From the NCBI RefSeq assembly GCF_003347665.1, contig NZ_QDGA01000016.1, positions 1 to 64,000 on the forward strand: a DNA stretch of 64,000 bases, read 5' to 3'. Made by a program: the position numbers and the translations under genes. Origin of the DNA: Microvirga calopogonii (GTDB lineage: Bacteria > Pseudomonadota > Alphaproteobacteria > Rhizobiales > Beijerinckiaceae). Numbering within the stretch: the stretch's first letter is position 1; every line of letters starts with the position of its first letter. Positions 9,179-16,121 of the stretch are shown in pieces. The notes under the pieces are model-generated. The model was given only the letters and a program-made list of their open reading frames with translations, had not been told where the DNA came from and made no database searches.

Positions 9179-9278
9179 GCGCTGGCACCTGAACGCACGA
9201 CAGAAACGGCTGTCGCGCGGCCGGAATTCAGCCTCAAATGAAGCGTCAAGCTCCTAAGCTTGTCCATGGAGGATTTCC

Positions 9279-10478
9279 ATGGATTTCATTGCTCTCGAAC
9301 GATCGGTCACAGCTGCCAACTACGACCCTTTGCCCGCTGTCCTGAGGGAGGCGAAGGGCGTCTGGGCCACCGATACGGAAGGCCGGCGCTATCTCGACAT
9401 GATGAGCGCCTATTCGGCCGTCAGCCTTGGCCATGGCCATCCCCGCATCCTCAGGGCGATGATGGAACAGGCCTCGAAGCTCGCCGTCACCAGCCGCGCC
9501 TACCACACCGAACTGCTCGGCCCCTTCCTGGAGCGCCTCGTCCAGATCACCGGCCTCGACATGGCGCTTCCCATGAACACGGGAGCCGAAGCCGTCGAGA
9601 CGGCGATCAAGGCCGCCCGGCGTTGGGGATACACCAGGAAGAAGATTGCGCAGGATCAGGCGGAGATCATCGTCGCCAACAACAATTTCCACGGTCGCAC
9701 GACCACCATCGTGGGCTTCTCGTCCGACGAGTCCTATCGCGAGGGTTTCGGCCCCTTCGCCGGCGGCTTCACGCTGGTGCCGTTCGGGGATGCCGCCGCG
9801 GTCGAGCGGGTCATTACGGGCAACACCTGCGCGGTCCTGATCGAGCCGATCCAGGGCGAGGCGGGGATCGTCGTCCCGCCTGAAGGATATCTGAAGGATC
9901 TGCGTGCCATCTGCGACAGGCACAATGTGCTGCTGATCCTCGATGAGGTTCAATCGGGCCTCGGCCGCACGGGGCGCTGGTTCGCCCACCAGCATGAGAA
10001 TATCAAGCCGGACGGCCTGATCCTCGGCAAGGCGCTTGGCGGTGGCGTCTATCCGGTCTCGGCCTTTGTGGGCACGCATGATGTCATGGGCGTCTTCAAG
10101 CCGGGCTCCCATGGCTCGACCTTTGGCGGCAACGCCCTGGCGGCCAGAATCGGCCTGGAGGCCCTGGCCGTGATCGAGGAGGAACATCTCGTCGAGCGGA
10201 GCGCGGAGATGGGTGTGTATCTCCAGGACCGGCTGCGGGCCATGCGCAGCAACATCGTGAAGGAGGTGCGCGGTCGCGGCCTGTGGGTCGGTGTCGAGGT
10301 AGATTCCAACGTGGTTTCCGCCCGAGCGGTCTGCGATGCGCTGCTCGAGAACGGCGTGCTCTCGAAGGACACCCACGGGACGGTGCTGCGCTTCGCGCCG
10401 CCTCTCACCATCACCCGCGACGAAATCGACTGGGGAATGGAGCGGATCGAGCGGGTCTTCGCCCGCGCCGTTCATTGA
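9279..10478 (+). CDS. rocD: Ornithine aminotransferase (class III PLP)
   Basis: Transfers the delta-amino group of ornithine to 2-oxoglutarate, giving glutamate semialdehyde and feeding arginine/ornithine carbon to glutamate and proline. Class III aminotransferase signatures: MNTGAEAVETAIKAARRW, the DEVQSGLGRTGRWF segment, and ILGKALGGGVYPVSAF with PLP-binding Lys251. The 399-residue length and the N-terminal pattern (YDPLPAVLREAKGVWATDTEG) fit RocD. A strong GGAGGA lies five bases before ATG 9279. The ureohydrolase gene follows after 18 bases, forming a catabolic operon. Confidence 0.93.
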   Translation: MDFIALERSVTAANYDPLPAVLREAKGVWATDTEGRRYLDMMSAYSAVSLGHGHPRILRAMMEQASKLAVTSRAYHTELLGPFLERLVQITGLDMALPMNTGAEAVETAIKAARRWGYTRKKIAQDQAEIIVANNNFHGRTTTIVGFSSDESYREGFGPFAGGFTLVPFGDAAAVERVITGNTCAVLIEPIQGEAGIVVPPEGYLKDLRAICDRHNVLLILDEVQSGLGRTGRWFAHQHENIKPDGLILGKALGGGVYPVSAFVGTHDVMGVFKPGSHGSTFGGNALAARIGLEALAVIEEEHLVERSAEMGVYLQDRLRAMRSNIVKEVRGRGLWVGVEVDSNVVSARAVCDALLENGVLSKDTHGTVLRFAPPLTITRDEIDWGMERIERVFARAVH

Positions 10479-10496
10479 TGCACGGGGATTCCATCG

Positions 10497-11537
10497 ATGG
10501 CACAGAACCTTAAGAAGATGAACGAGCCTGCCACTCGCGAGCAGCGGCTGGAAACGTACCAGCCGTTGTCCGGAATGGTGGTTCCCCGCTTTGCCGGCAT
10601 CTCGACCTTCATGCGGCTGCCCTACCTTGCACCCACTCAGGCGCCGGGCGAGATCGACATCGCGATTCTCGGCATACCGTTCGACGGAGCTACCACCAAC
10701 CGACCCGGCACCCGGCTCGGGCCGCGCCAGGTACGTGAGGCGTCCTCGCTTATGCGCCTGGTCAACTACGGCACGCTGGTCGCGCCGTATGATCTCTGCG
10801 CCTGCGCCGATGTGGGTGATGTTCCGGTCAATCCCATCGACGTGCAGGATACGCTTCGTCGGATCGAGGCGGAGGTCTCCTATCTCCATCAGGGTGGCGT
10901 GACGCCTCTCTCCATCGGCGGCGATCACATCATCTCATATCCGATCCTGCGCGCTCTCGCGGCGAAGAGCGGTCCCATGGGGCTGATCCATGTGGACGCG
11001 CACAGCGATACGGGCGACACCTATTTCGGCGGGCAGAAGCTCACCCATGGAACTCCGTTCCGCCGCGCCATCGAGGACGGTGTTCTCGATCCCAAGCGCA
11101 TGGTGCAGATCGGGATCCGAGGCCATATGTATGCCGCCGACGAACGCGAATGGGCCCTCGATCAGGGAATTCGCATCATCGACATGGAAGAGGTGGTGGA
11201 GAAGGGCATTCCTTATGCGGTGGCCGAGTCGCGCCGGATCGTCGGGATGGACCCGACTTATTTCACCTTCGACATCGATTCCATCGATCCGGCCTTCGCG
11301 CCGGGCACCGGGACACCGGAGATCGGTGGCTTCACGAGCCGCGAGGCGCTCCAGCTCGTCCGCGGCTTCCGGCACCTGAACCTGGTCGGCGCCGACATGG
11401 TCGAAGTGTCCCCTCCGCTCGACCAGTCCGGCGGCACCGCGCTGGTGGGCGCGTCCATAGCGTTCGAACTCCTCTGCCTGCTGGCCGAGGCGAGGGCGGA
11501 ACGTGTCTCGAAGGAGACACGGCTGAACGTGGTTTGA
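10497..11537 (+). CDS. speB: Ureohydrolase (agmatinase/guanidinobutyrase/arginase family)
   Basis: Binuclear manganese enzyme hydrolysing a guanidino compound to urea and an amine. All metal-binding motifs are present: GGDHIISYP, HVDAHSDTGD and FDIDSIDPAFAPGTGTPE. The length of 346 residues with a long N-terminal segment (PRFAGISTFMRLPY) is closer to the agmatinase/guanidinobutyrase/proclavaminate amidinohydrolase branch than to short arginases. However, pairing with ornithine aminotransferase would make physiological sense for an arginase, since that yields ornithine. Substrate therefore uncertain; the symbol is given for the family. ACGGGGAT precedes the ATG. Confidence 0.85.
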   Translation: MAQNLKKMNEPATREQRLETYQPLSGMVVPRFAGISTFMRLPYLAPTQAPGEIDIAILGIPFDGATTNRPGTRLGPRQVREASSLMRLVNYGTLVAPYDLCACADVGDVPVNPIDVQDTLRRIEAEVSYLHQGGVTPLSIGGDHIISYPILRALAAKSGPMGLIHVDAHSDTGDTYFGGQKLTHGTPFRRAIEDGVLDPKRMVQIGIRGHMYAADEREWALDQGIRIIDMEEVVEKGIPYAVAESRRIVGMDPTYFTFDIDSIDPAFAPGTGTPEIGGFTSREALQLVRGFRHLNLVGADMVEVSPPLDQSGGTALVGASIAFELLCLLAEARAERVSKETRLNVV

Positions 11538-11550
11538 AGAGCTCTGCACA

Positions 11551-11686
11551 GTCATTCCGGGGCGCCGGAGGCGAACCCGGAACCCATAAACACGGCGGCT
11601 CAAAAATAGAGCGGGCAACGTCACGCCTCTTACTGCACCATCAGTGGCTATAGGTTCCGGGTTCCGCTGCGTGGCCCCGGAATGAC
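11551..11686. repeat. 136-base inverted repeat element (GTCATTCCGGGGC family)
   Basis: Left arm GTCATTCCGGGGC (11551-11563) is a perfect complement of GCCCCGGAATGAC (11674-11686). A second pair, AACCCGGAACCC near 11574 and GGTTCCGGGTT near 11653, lies inside. The central 60 bases look non-coding. It occupies the convergent gap after the ureohydrolase gene and could act as a terminator or be a non-autonomous mobile repeat of the kind common in Bradyrhizobium-like genomes. Confidence 0.8.
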
Positions 11687-11705
11687 GGCGCTGAATCATT
11701 ACAGC

Positions 11706-12689
11706 TCAGGAAGGCGCGCGCTGGCGCATGCATTGCTGCGCCGCCCGCGAGACCCGCGTGCTGTCCTCCTCGGCGGCCTTGTTGGCGAGGAGCCTTTGCC
11801 AGAGGTCGCGCTCCGGGACCTGCTGCAGAATGCAGGAGCAGACCGACGGGCACAGGGCCGGATCGCCGTTCTGCATCAGGCAGATCTGCCGACAGGCCGC
11901 CGACGGGGCCGGACCAACGATTTGAGCGACGCCGAAGAGGATCCCGAGCAGGACGATCTGGTGCGTCAGGTAGATCGGCAGGCTCTTGCGTCCCGCCCAG
12001 ATCAGAAGCTTCGAGAACGGATTCGCGGCGCGCCAGCGTGCAAGGTTGAGCGTCTCCTGCCGGGTCAGCAGCAGTTTTCCGCCGGCAACGCCGATCAGCA
12101 CGAGACCGAACCACGGAAAGATCGGCACGTAATCGTTCGTCACGGGATCGGCGGCTCCGAGGCCGAGCCAGTCGAGCCAGGGCGCGTCGAGGGCCGGACT
12201 CGTGAAGAGCCATGGGCCGACAAGGAAGAACGCGGCGGCGCCCAGGGTCAGGACAGGATGCAGGCGCAGGAAGGGCAGGGCCAGCACGCTCGAGACGGCG
12301 ATGCAGTGCAGGATGCCGAAGAAGATATAGCTTTCAGGAAAGGCGAAATAGGTCGCGAGGGTCACGGCCAATGCCGCGCCGCCGACCCTCATGAGGCGTT
12401 TCAGGAAAGGGTTCCGCCGAAAGCCCTGGGCATGGGCGAGTACCAGGCCGAATCCCGCGAGCATCAGAAAAGAACCTGCGATCCCCCTGGCGAACCAGCG
12501 CCATGCGGGGATTTGGAGGATGTTCGTGCCGATCAGCTGCAGGAAGCTGAGGTCCCAGCTGAAATGGTAGATGATCATCGCGGCTATCGCGAGGCCACGG
12601 GCGACATCGATAGCATCCCAGCGCTGGGAAACGGTGCGGGCTTGGGGCAAGGTGGCGGTCAAGTGTACCTGTCTCGTGGGTAACGGCAT
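11706..12689 (-). CDS. DUF1624 (heparan-alpha-glucosaminide acetyltransferase-like) membrane protein
   Basis: 327 residues with about seven or eight membrane segments. The N-terminal motif WDAIDVARGLAIAAMIIYHFSWDL contains the conserved RG and His of the DUF1624/HGSNAT catalytic domain, and GRKSLPIYLTHQIVLLGILF is the typical last helix, so a transmembrane acyltransferase acting on a sugar or cell-envelope substrate is plausible. The C-terminal tail of about 70 residues, beyond the membrane domain, is unusual. It carries several cysteines (CRQICLMQNGDPALCPSVCSC) and ends in a charged helix. Substrate unknown; divergent from the sirtuin gene. Confidence 0.85.
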   Translation of the reverse strand: MPLPTRQVHLTATLPQARTVSQRWDAIDVARGLAIAAMIIYHFSWDLSFLQLIGTNILQIPAWRWFARGIAGSFLMLAGFGLVLAHAQGFRRNPFLKRLMRVGGAALAVTLATYFAFPESYIFFGILHCIAVSSVLALPFLRLHPVLTLGAAAFFLVGPWLFTSPALDAPWLDWLGLGAADPVTNDYVPIFPWFGLVLIGVAGGKLLLTRQETLNLARWRAANPFSKLLIWAGRKSLPIYLTHQIVLLGILFGVAQIVGPAPSAACRQICLMQNGDPALCPSVCSCILQQVPERDLWQRLLANKAAEEDSTRVSRAAQQCMRQRAPS

Positions 12690-12713
12690 TCCCTCACAGC
12701 CTGTCAGCCTTAT

Positions 12714-13478
12714 GTGAGTGACATGACCGAGAGCCTCGCTGCATCAATCGCCACATTACAGGACATGATTCAAGATGCCCGCATCGTTGCCGGCTTCACA
12801 GGGGCGGGGATCTCGACAGAAAGCGGGATCCCTGATTTCCGGTCCCCGGACAGTCCGTGGATGCGCCACAAACCGATCTCCTTCGATCTTTTCCTGCAGA
12901 GCGCGGAGGCGCGTCGGGAGGCATGGCGGCGGAAATTCGCCATGGACGATCTCTACCGTGGTGCACGTCCAGGACTGGGCCACCTTGGTTTCGCATCCCT
13001 TGTGGCAGCGGGCCGGATGCCGGCCGTCGTCACCCAGAACATCGACGGCCTCCATCAGGCCTCGGGGCTGGGCGAGGATCAGGTCATCGAACTGCACGGC
13101 AATGGCACCTATGCCAAGTGCCTTTCCTGCGGCCGCCGCCATGAACTCGAATGGGTGAGAGAAAGTTTCGAGGCGGAGGGCGAGCCACCCAATTGCCGCA
13201 TTTGCGGAGGAATCCTCAAATCGGCGACGATATCGTTCGGACAGACGATGCCGGAGCAAGCGATGCGCCGGGCCCAAAAGCTGACGGCGTCGTGCGACCT
13301 CTTCCTGGTCGCCGGCTCGTCCCTCGTGGTCTATCCGGCGGCGGCATTTCCGGCCTTCGCCAAGGATAACGGGGCGCGGCTGGTGATCGTGAATCGGGAG
13401 CCGACACCTCTGGATGAGACCGCCGATCTGGTGATCCATGCGGAGATCGGCTCGGTCTTCTCAGTATTTGTGCCGTAA
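12714..13478 (+). CDS. NAD-dependent protein deacylase, Sir2 family
   Basis: Removes acetyl or other acyl groups from lysines using NAD. Sirtuin motifs appear in order: GFTGAGISTESGIPDFRS (NAD binding, about 26-43), TQNIDGLHQASG, the catalytic His in ELHGNGTYAKC, four zinc ligands (CLSC and CRIC), and VAGSSLVVYPAA. The length of 254 residues is normal. The start is GTG 12714, or the ATG nine bases later. Cytosolic; the neighbours do not reveal specific substrates. Confidence 0.93.
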   Translation: MSDMTESLAASIATLQDMIQDARIVAGFTGAGISTESGIPDFRSPDSPWMRHKPISFDLFLQSAEARREAWRRKFAMDDLYRGARPGLGHLGFASLVAAGRMPAVVTQNIDGLHQASGLGEDQVIELHGNGTYAKCLSCGRRHELEWVRESFEAEGEPPNCRICGGILKSATISFGQTMPEQAMRRAQKLTASCDLFLVAGSSLVVYPAAAFPAFAKDNGARLVIVNREPTPLDETADLVIHAEIGSVFSVFVP

Positions 13479-13605
13479 GTTCAAGAACATGCGGGTTGCC
13501 GAAAATTTCATCGCCCTTTGATGCGCGTTTCTGGCTTCCCCTGATTCAGGACGATGTTATCCTCTTATTAAGAATCGGGTTCATGATTCGAGTTTGGGTA
13601 ATTTC

Positions 13606-14226
13606 ATGACTGGCGATTACGGCTCCAATTCTTTCAGTCTCCGCGAGGAGAATTCGTCTTTAGATCAGGGCCACCGCGAGGTCGCTCAGCCAGCCTCGGA
13701 AGAGGGTGCTCTCGAGCTCGTCCAGGTCAGCGGTCGCATCAAGTGGTTCGATGTCGCCAAAGGCTTCGGCTTCATCGTTCCCGATAACGGCATGCCCGAT
13801 GTTCTGCTTCATGTGACCTGCCTGCGCCGGGACGGCTACCAGGCGGCCAATGAAGGAGCTCGGATTGTCGTCGAAGCGGTTCAGCGTCCCCGCGGCCTCC
13901 AGGCCTTCCGCATCCTCTCGCTCGACGAATCCACTGCCCTGCATCCTTCCGAGCTTCCGCTGCCCCGGACCCATGTCCAGGTGGTGCCGACCAGCGGCTT
14001 GGAGCCGGCGGTCGTGAAGTGGTTCAACCGCTTGCGCGGCTTCGGATTCCTGACCCAGGGCGAGGGTAAGCCGGACATCTTCGTCCATATGGAAACCCTG
14101 CGCCGTTACGGCATTGCCGAGTTGAAGCCGGGTGAGCGCGTCTTCGTTCGCTTCGGGGACGGTTCCAAGGGCCTCATGGCCGCCGAGGTTCGTCTGGCCG
14201 ACATGGCCCTGCCGCACTCCCATTGA
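13606..14226 (+). CDS. Tandem cold-shock domain protein
   Basis: 206 residues with two CspA-like OB-folds, the arrangement typical of alphaproteobacterial double-CSD proteins. The first fold (about 45-110) has the RNP motifs GRIKWFDVAKGFGFI and DVLLHVT. The second (about 132-195) has AVVKWFNRLRGFGFL and DIFVHMETL. Such proteins bind single-stranded nucleic acids and act as RNA chaperones or transcription antiterminators. ATG 13606 is used; a TTG at 13594 is possible. The stop codon overlaps the next gene's ATG by one base, so the two are probably translationally coupled. Confidence 0.93.
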   Translation: MTGDYGSNSFSLREENSSLDQGHREVAQPASEEGALELVQVSGRIKWFDVAKGFGFIVPDNGMPDVLLHVTCLRRDGYQAANEGARIVVEAVQRPRGLQAFRILSLDESTALHPSELPLPRTHVQVVPTSGLEPAVVKWFNRLRGFGFLTQGEGKPDIFVHMETLRRYGIAELKPGERVFVRFGDGSKGLMAAEVRLADMALPHSH

Positions 14227-14693
14227 TGAGCTTTGCCGTGCTGTCGCGTATCCGGCCTGCGTTGTCGGCCTTCGGTTTTCTCGTTCTTGTCGCCAGCGCG
14301 GCCTACGCGCAGGCGTTCGAGAATCTATCCATCGCCACCCAGGGTGGGCAGCGGCAGACGTTCAGGGTCGAAGTCGCCCGTAACGACGCGGACCGCGCCC
14401 AGGGGCTGATGTTCCGCCGGTCCATGCCGGCCGATCAGGGCATGTTGTTCGATTTCGGCCGTGTCGAGCCCGTGGCCATGTGGATGCAGAACACCTATCT
14501 GCCGCTCGACATGCTGTTCATCCGCGCCGACGGGACGATTGCCCGAATCGCGGCCAATACCGAGCCGCTCTCGACCCGGACCATTTCCTCGGGTGAACCG
14601 GTGCTCTCGGTCCTGGAGCTGAACGCCGGTACGGCGGCCAAGCTTGGAATCAAGCCGGGCGACCGGGTGGAGCACCCGCTCTTCAAGCGGTGA
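14226..14693 (+). CDS. DUF192 family exported protein
   Basis: 155 residues. An N-terminal signal peptide (hydrophobic LSAFGFLVLVASAAYAQ, cleavage after AYA) is followed by the DUF192 domain with its characteristic RAQGLMFRRSMPADQGMLFDFG and MWMQNTYLPLDMLFI segments. The family is found in archaea and bacteria and often sits beside double cold-shock genes in Hyphomicrobiales. Its biochemical role is not established. The ATG overlaps the preceding stop (TGATG), which indicates coupled expression with the cold-shock protein. Confidence 0.9.
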   Translation: MSFAVLSRIRPALSAFGFLVLVASAAYAQAFENLSIATQGGQRQTFRVEVARNDADRAQGLMFRRSMPADQGMLFDFGRVEPVAMWMQNTYLPLDMLFIRADGTIARIAANTEPLSTRTISSGEPVLSVLELNAGTAAKLGIKPGDRVEHPLFKR

Positions 14694-14785
14694 TGGTGAT
14701 GCGGATGGGGGGGCGCGTCCAGCCCCCGGCAAATCGTCCCGTTATCCCGATAGATCTGCCCGGATCGCGTCTGGCAAGGGACACC

Positions 14786-15046
14786 TCAATCCGTAAATCG
14801 TCCTCCGTAGTGGATGCCGGTGGTCCAGATCAATCGGACATTCGCCTTTGCGTCCTGCGAGGGGATCCGAAGCTCGAACTCCAGGGGAAGGTCAGCGGGC
14901 GGGGCGACCACCAGTCGCACGCCGGCTTCCGACAGGTCCCAGACCGTGCATTCGATCGGTTCTCCAGTCGTTTCGCTTGCGATCCAGCCTTCCATGCAGG
15001 CGGGATACCGCTGACATGACCGGCGCTCTGGTATCCGATGGCTCAT
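14786..15046 (-). CDS. PilZ domain protein
   Basis: 86-residue single-domain protein. Features of PilZ are the RxxxR-type N-terminal basic segment (RIPERRSCQRYPA), a beta-strand WIASETTGEPIECTVWDLSEAGVRLVV carrying the D-x-S-x-x-G part of the c-di-GMP signature, and a closing RLIWTTGIHYGGRF. It probably binds cyclic di-GMP and acts on motility, polysaccharide or another target not encoded next to it. The basic motif is less canonical than RxxxR in proven binders, so ligand binding is uncertain. Confidence 0.8.
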   Translation of the reverse strand: MSHRIPERRSCQRYPACMEGWIASETTGEPIECTVWDLSEAGVRLVVAPPADLPLEFELRIPSQDAKANVRLIWTTGIHYGGRFTD

Positions 15047-15473
15047 GCTTCTGATCCTGCCTTCGAGGGAACAACCCTTCTAGAGGAGGAAGCTGGTGTG
15101 AAAATGGCCTCGCATATGTCATTCATTCCGTTGCGGAAGGTGAAGCGCCAGACATCCAAAAAAATAAGCGCCTCCTGACGGTTGGCGCTCAGGTACGATC
15201 CGTAGGGGCAAACCTGGATCGGGACAGGGATTATGGCTCTGGCCTTGGCAGAGGGAAGAACCAGGTCGGCAATCATGAGGGGTATCGGGCACCTCGGAAG
15301 AATATGACTTCGGGATAGGTCGTGGCCCTTGCCGCGTCCTGCCCGCGGGTTCAGGGCGATTCCCCGGTGATTTGATCCGGGAGATGGGTCGTTTTCTTTG
15401 TTTCCCGATCGAGGAACCTCGCCCTTGCGCATCGGTTCTCAAATCGATAGAGAAACCAAGCTGTTGAGGATAA
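15047..15473. other. Region without a confident gene
   Basis: About 430 bases upstream of tRNA-Pro. An open frame on the minus strand (ending at 15043) contains a protein-like patch (SANRQEALIFLDVWRFTF), but it overlaps the PilZ promoter, lacks a good start and has no recognised family. It may be a decayed gene. The 3' part holds the tRNA-Pro promoter. Confidence 0.35.
15425..15453 (+). promoter_or_regulatory. Possible sigma-70 promoter of tRNA-Pro
   Basis: TTGCGC (15425-15430), a 17-base spacer and TAGAGA (15448-15453), about 20 bases before the mature tRNA. The -35 resembles that of tRNA-Glu in this window; the -10 is weak. Confidence 0.35.
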
Positions 15474-15550
15474 CGGGGTGTAGCGCAGTCTGGTAGCGCA
15501 TCTGCTTTGGGAGCAGAGGGTCGCGGGTTCAAATCCTGCCGCCCCGACCA
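15474..15550 (+). tRNA. tRNA-Pro (anticodon TGG)
   Basis: Acceptor CGGGGTG pairs with CGCCCCG; the D arm has AGCGCAGTCTGGTAGCGC; the anticodon arm CTGCT-TTGGGA-GCAG carries TGG; the T arm GCGGGTTCAAATCCTGC is complete; discriminator A and CCA are encoded. The complex I subunit gene starts 37 bases after the CCA, so the tRNA promoter may also serve it. Confidence 0.96.
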
Positions 15551-15587
15551 TCTTCACCGGATGAGTCTTGGAGAGAGTCCAAAACCA

Positions 15588-15893
15588 ATGCCTGCACGGA
15601 TCTATAAGCCCGCCAAGTCCGCAACGCAGTCCGGAATGGCCCGGACCAAGCAGTGGCTTCTCGTTTTCGAGCAGGACAAGCCTCGTGAGATCGAGCCCTT
15701 GATGGGCTGGACGAGCTCGGGGGATACCCGCCAGCAGCTCCGCCTCTGGTTCGACACCAAGGAGGAGGCCATTGCCTACGCCGAGCGCGAGGGCATTGCC
15801 TACCGGGTCGAGGAACCGCATGAGGTCAAGCGGCGGACGATTTCCTACTCCGACAATTTCAAGTTCAACCGGGTCGGGCCCTGGACCCACTAG
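15588..15893 (+). CDS. NADH dehydrogenase accessory subunit, NDUFS4-like (ETC complex I subunit)
   Basis: 101 residues of the ETC complex I subunit family, the alphaproteobacterial counterpart of mitochondrial NDUFS4 (18 kDa), which binds the peripheral arm of complex I near the NADH module. Family features: ARIYKPAKSATQSG, the W-x-L-x-F/Y core (KQWLLVFE), LMGWTSSGDTRQQLRLWFDTKEEAIAYAE and the C-terminal KRRTISYSDNFKFNRVGPWTH. ATG 15588 gives the standard N-terminus. It is flanked by tRNA-Pro and tRNA-Arg, not by nuo genes, as is usual for this subunit. Confidence 0.93.
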   Translation: MPARIYKPAKSATQSGMARTKQWLLVFEQDKPREIEPLMGWTSSGDTRQQLRLWFDTKEEAIAYAEREGIAYRVEEPHEVKRRTISYSDNFKFNRVGPWTH

Positions 15894-16006
15894 AGCATCG
15901 TGTGGAAAAGTGGATCCGGTTTTCCGCACAGAGCGATGCTCTGATGAAAGAAGAAAGCATCGGATTGGATCCCAAAAGTGGATTCCACTTTTGGGTCCGA
16001 TGCTTT
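15893..16006. repeat. Two adjacent family-C palindromes
   Basis: First unit 15893-15941: arms GAGCATCG and CGATGCTC flank GGAAAA...TTTTCC. Second unit 15954-16006: arms AAAGCATCGGA and TCCGATGCTTT enclose CCCAAAAGTGGA and TCCACTTTTGGG. The second unit shares its inner and outer modules with 6425-6474. It begins at the last base of the complex I subunit stop codon and ends 21 bases before tRNA-Arg. Confidence 0.85.
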
Positions 16007-16027
16007 AGGGACAAGGCCCCGGTCGAT

Positions 16028-16104
16028 GGCTCCGTAGCTCAGCTGGATAGAGCAGCCGCCTTCTAAGCGGCAGGTCGTAGGTTCGAGCCCTACCGGAGTC
16101 GCCA
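16028..16104 (+). tRNA. tRNA-Arg (anticodon TCT)
   Basis: Acceptor GGCTCCG pairs with CGGAGTC (one G-T pair). The D arm has AGCTCAGCTGGATAGAGCA; the anticodon arm GCCGC-CTTCTAA-GCGGC carries TCT; the T arm GTAGGTTCGAGCCCTAC is complete; discriminator G and CCA are encoded. It lies 17 bases from the end of the converging PHA synthase gene. Confidence 0.96.
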
Positions 16105-16121
16105 TCCCATTACCGAGTGAA

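Noticed and set aside
9198..9215. Short hairpin CGACAG/CTGTCG between the Lrp gene and rocD
   Set aside because: Only six pairs and no T tract; may be chance.
9246..10928. Minus-strand open frame of 560 codons
   Set aside because: Opposite rocD and speB; no recognisable domains.
15043..15432. Possible gene on the minus strand
   Set aside because: Overlaps the PilZ promoter area, lacks a good start and shows only one protein-like patch.
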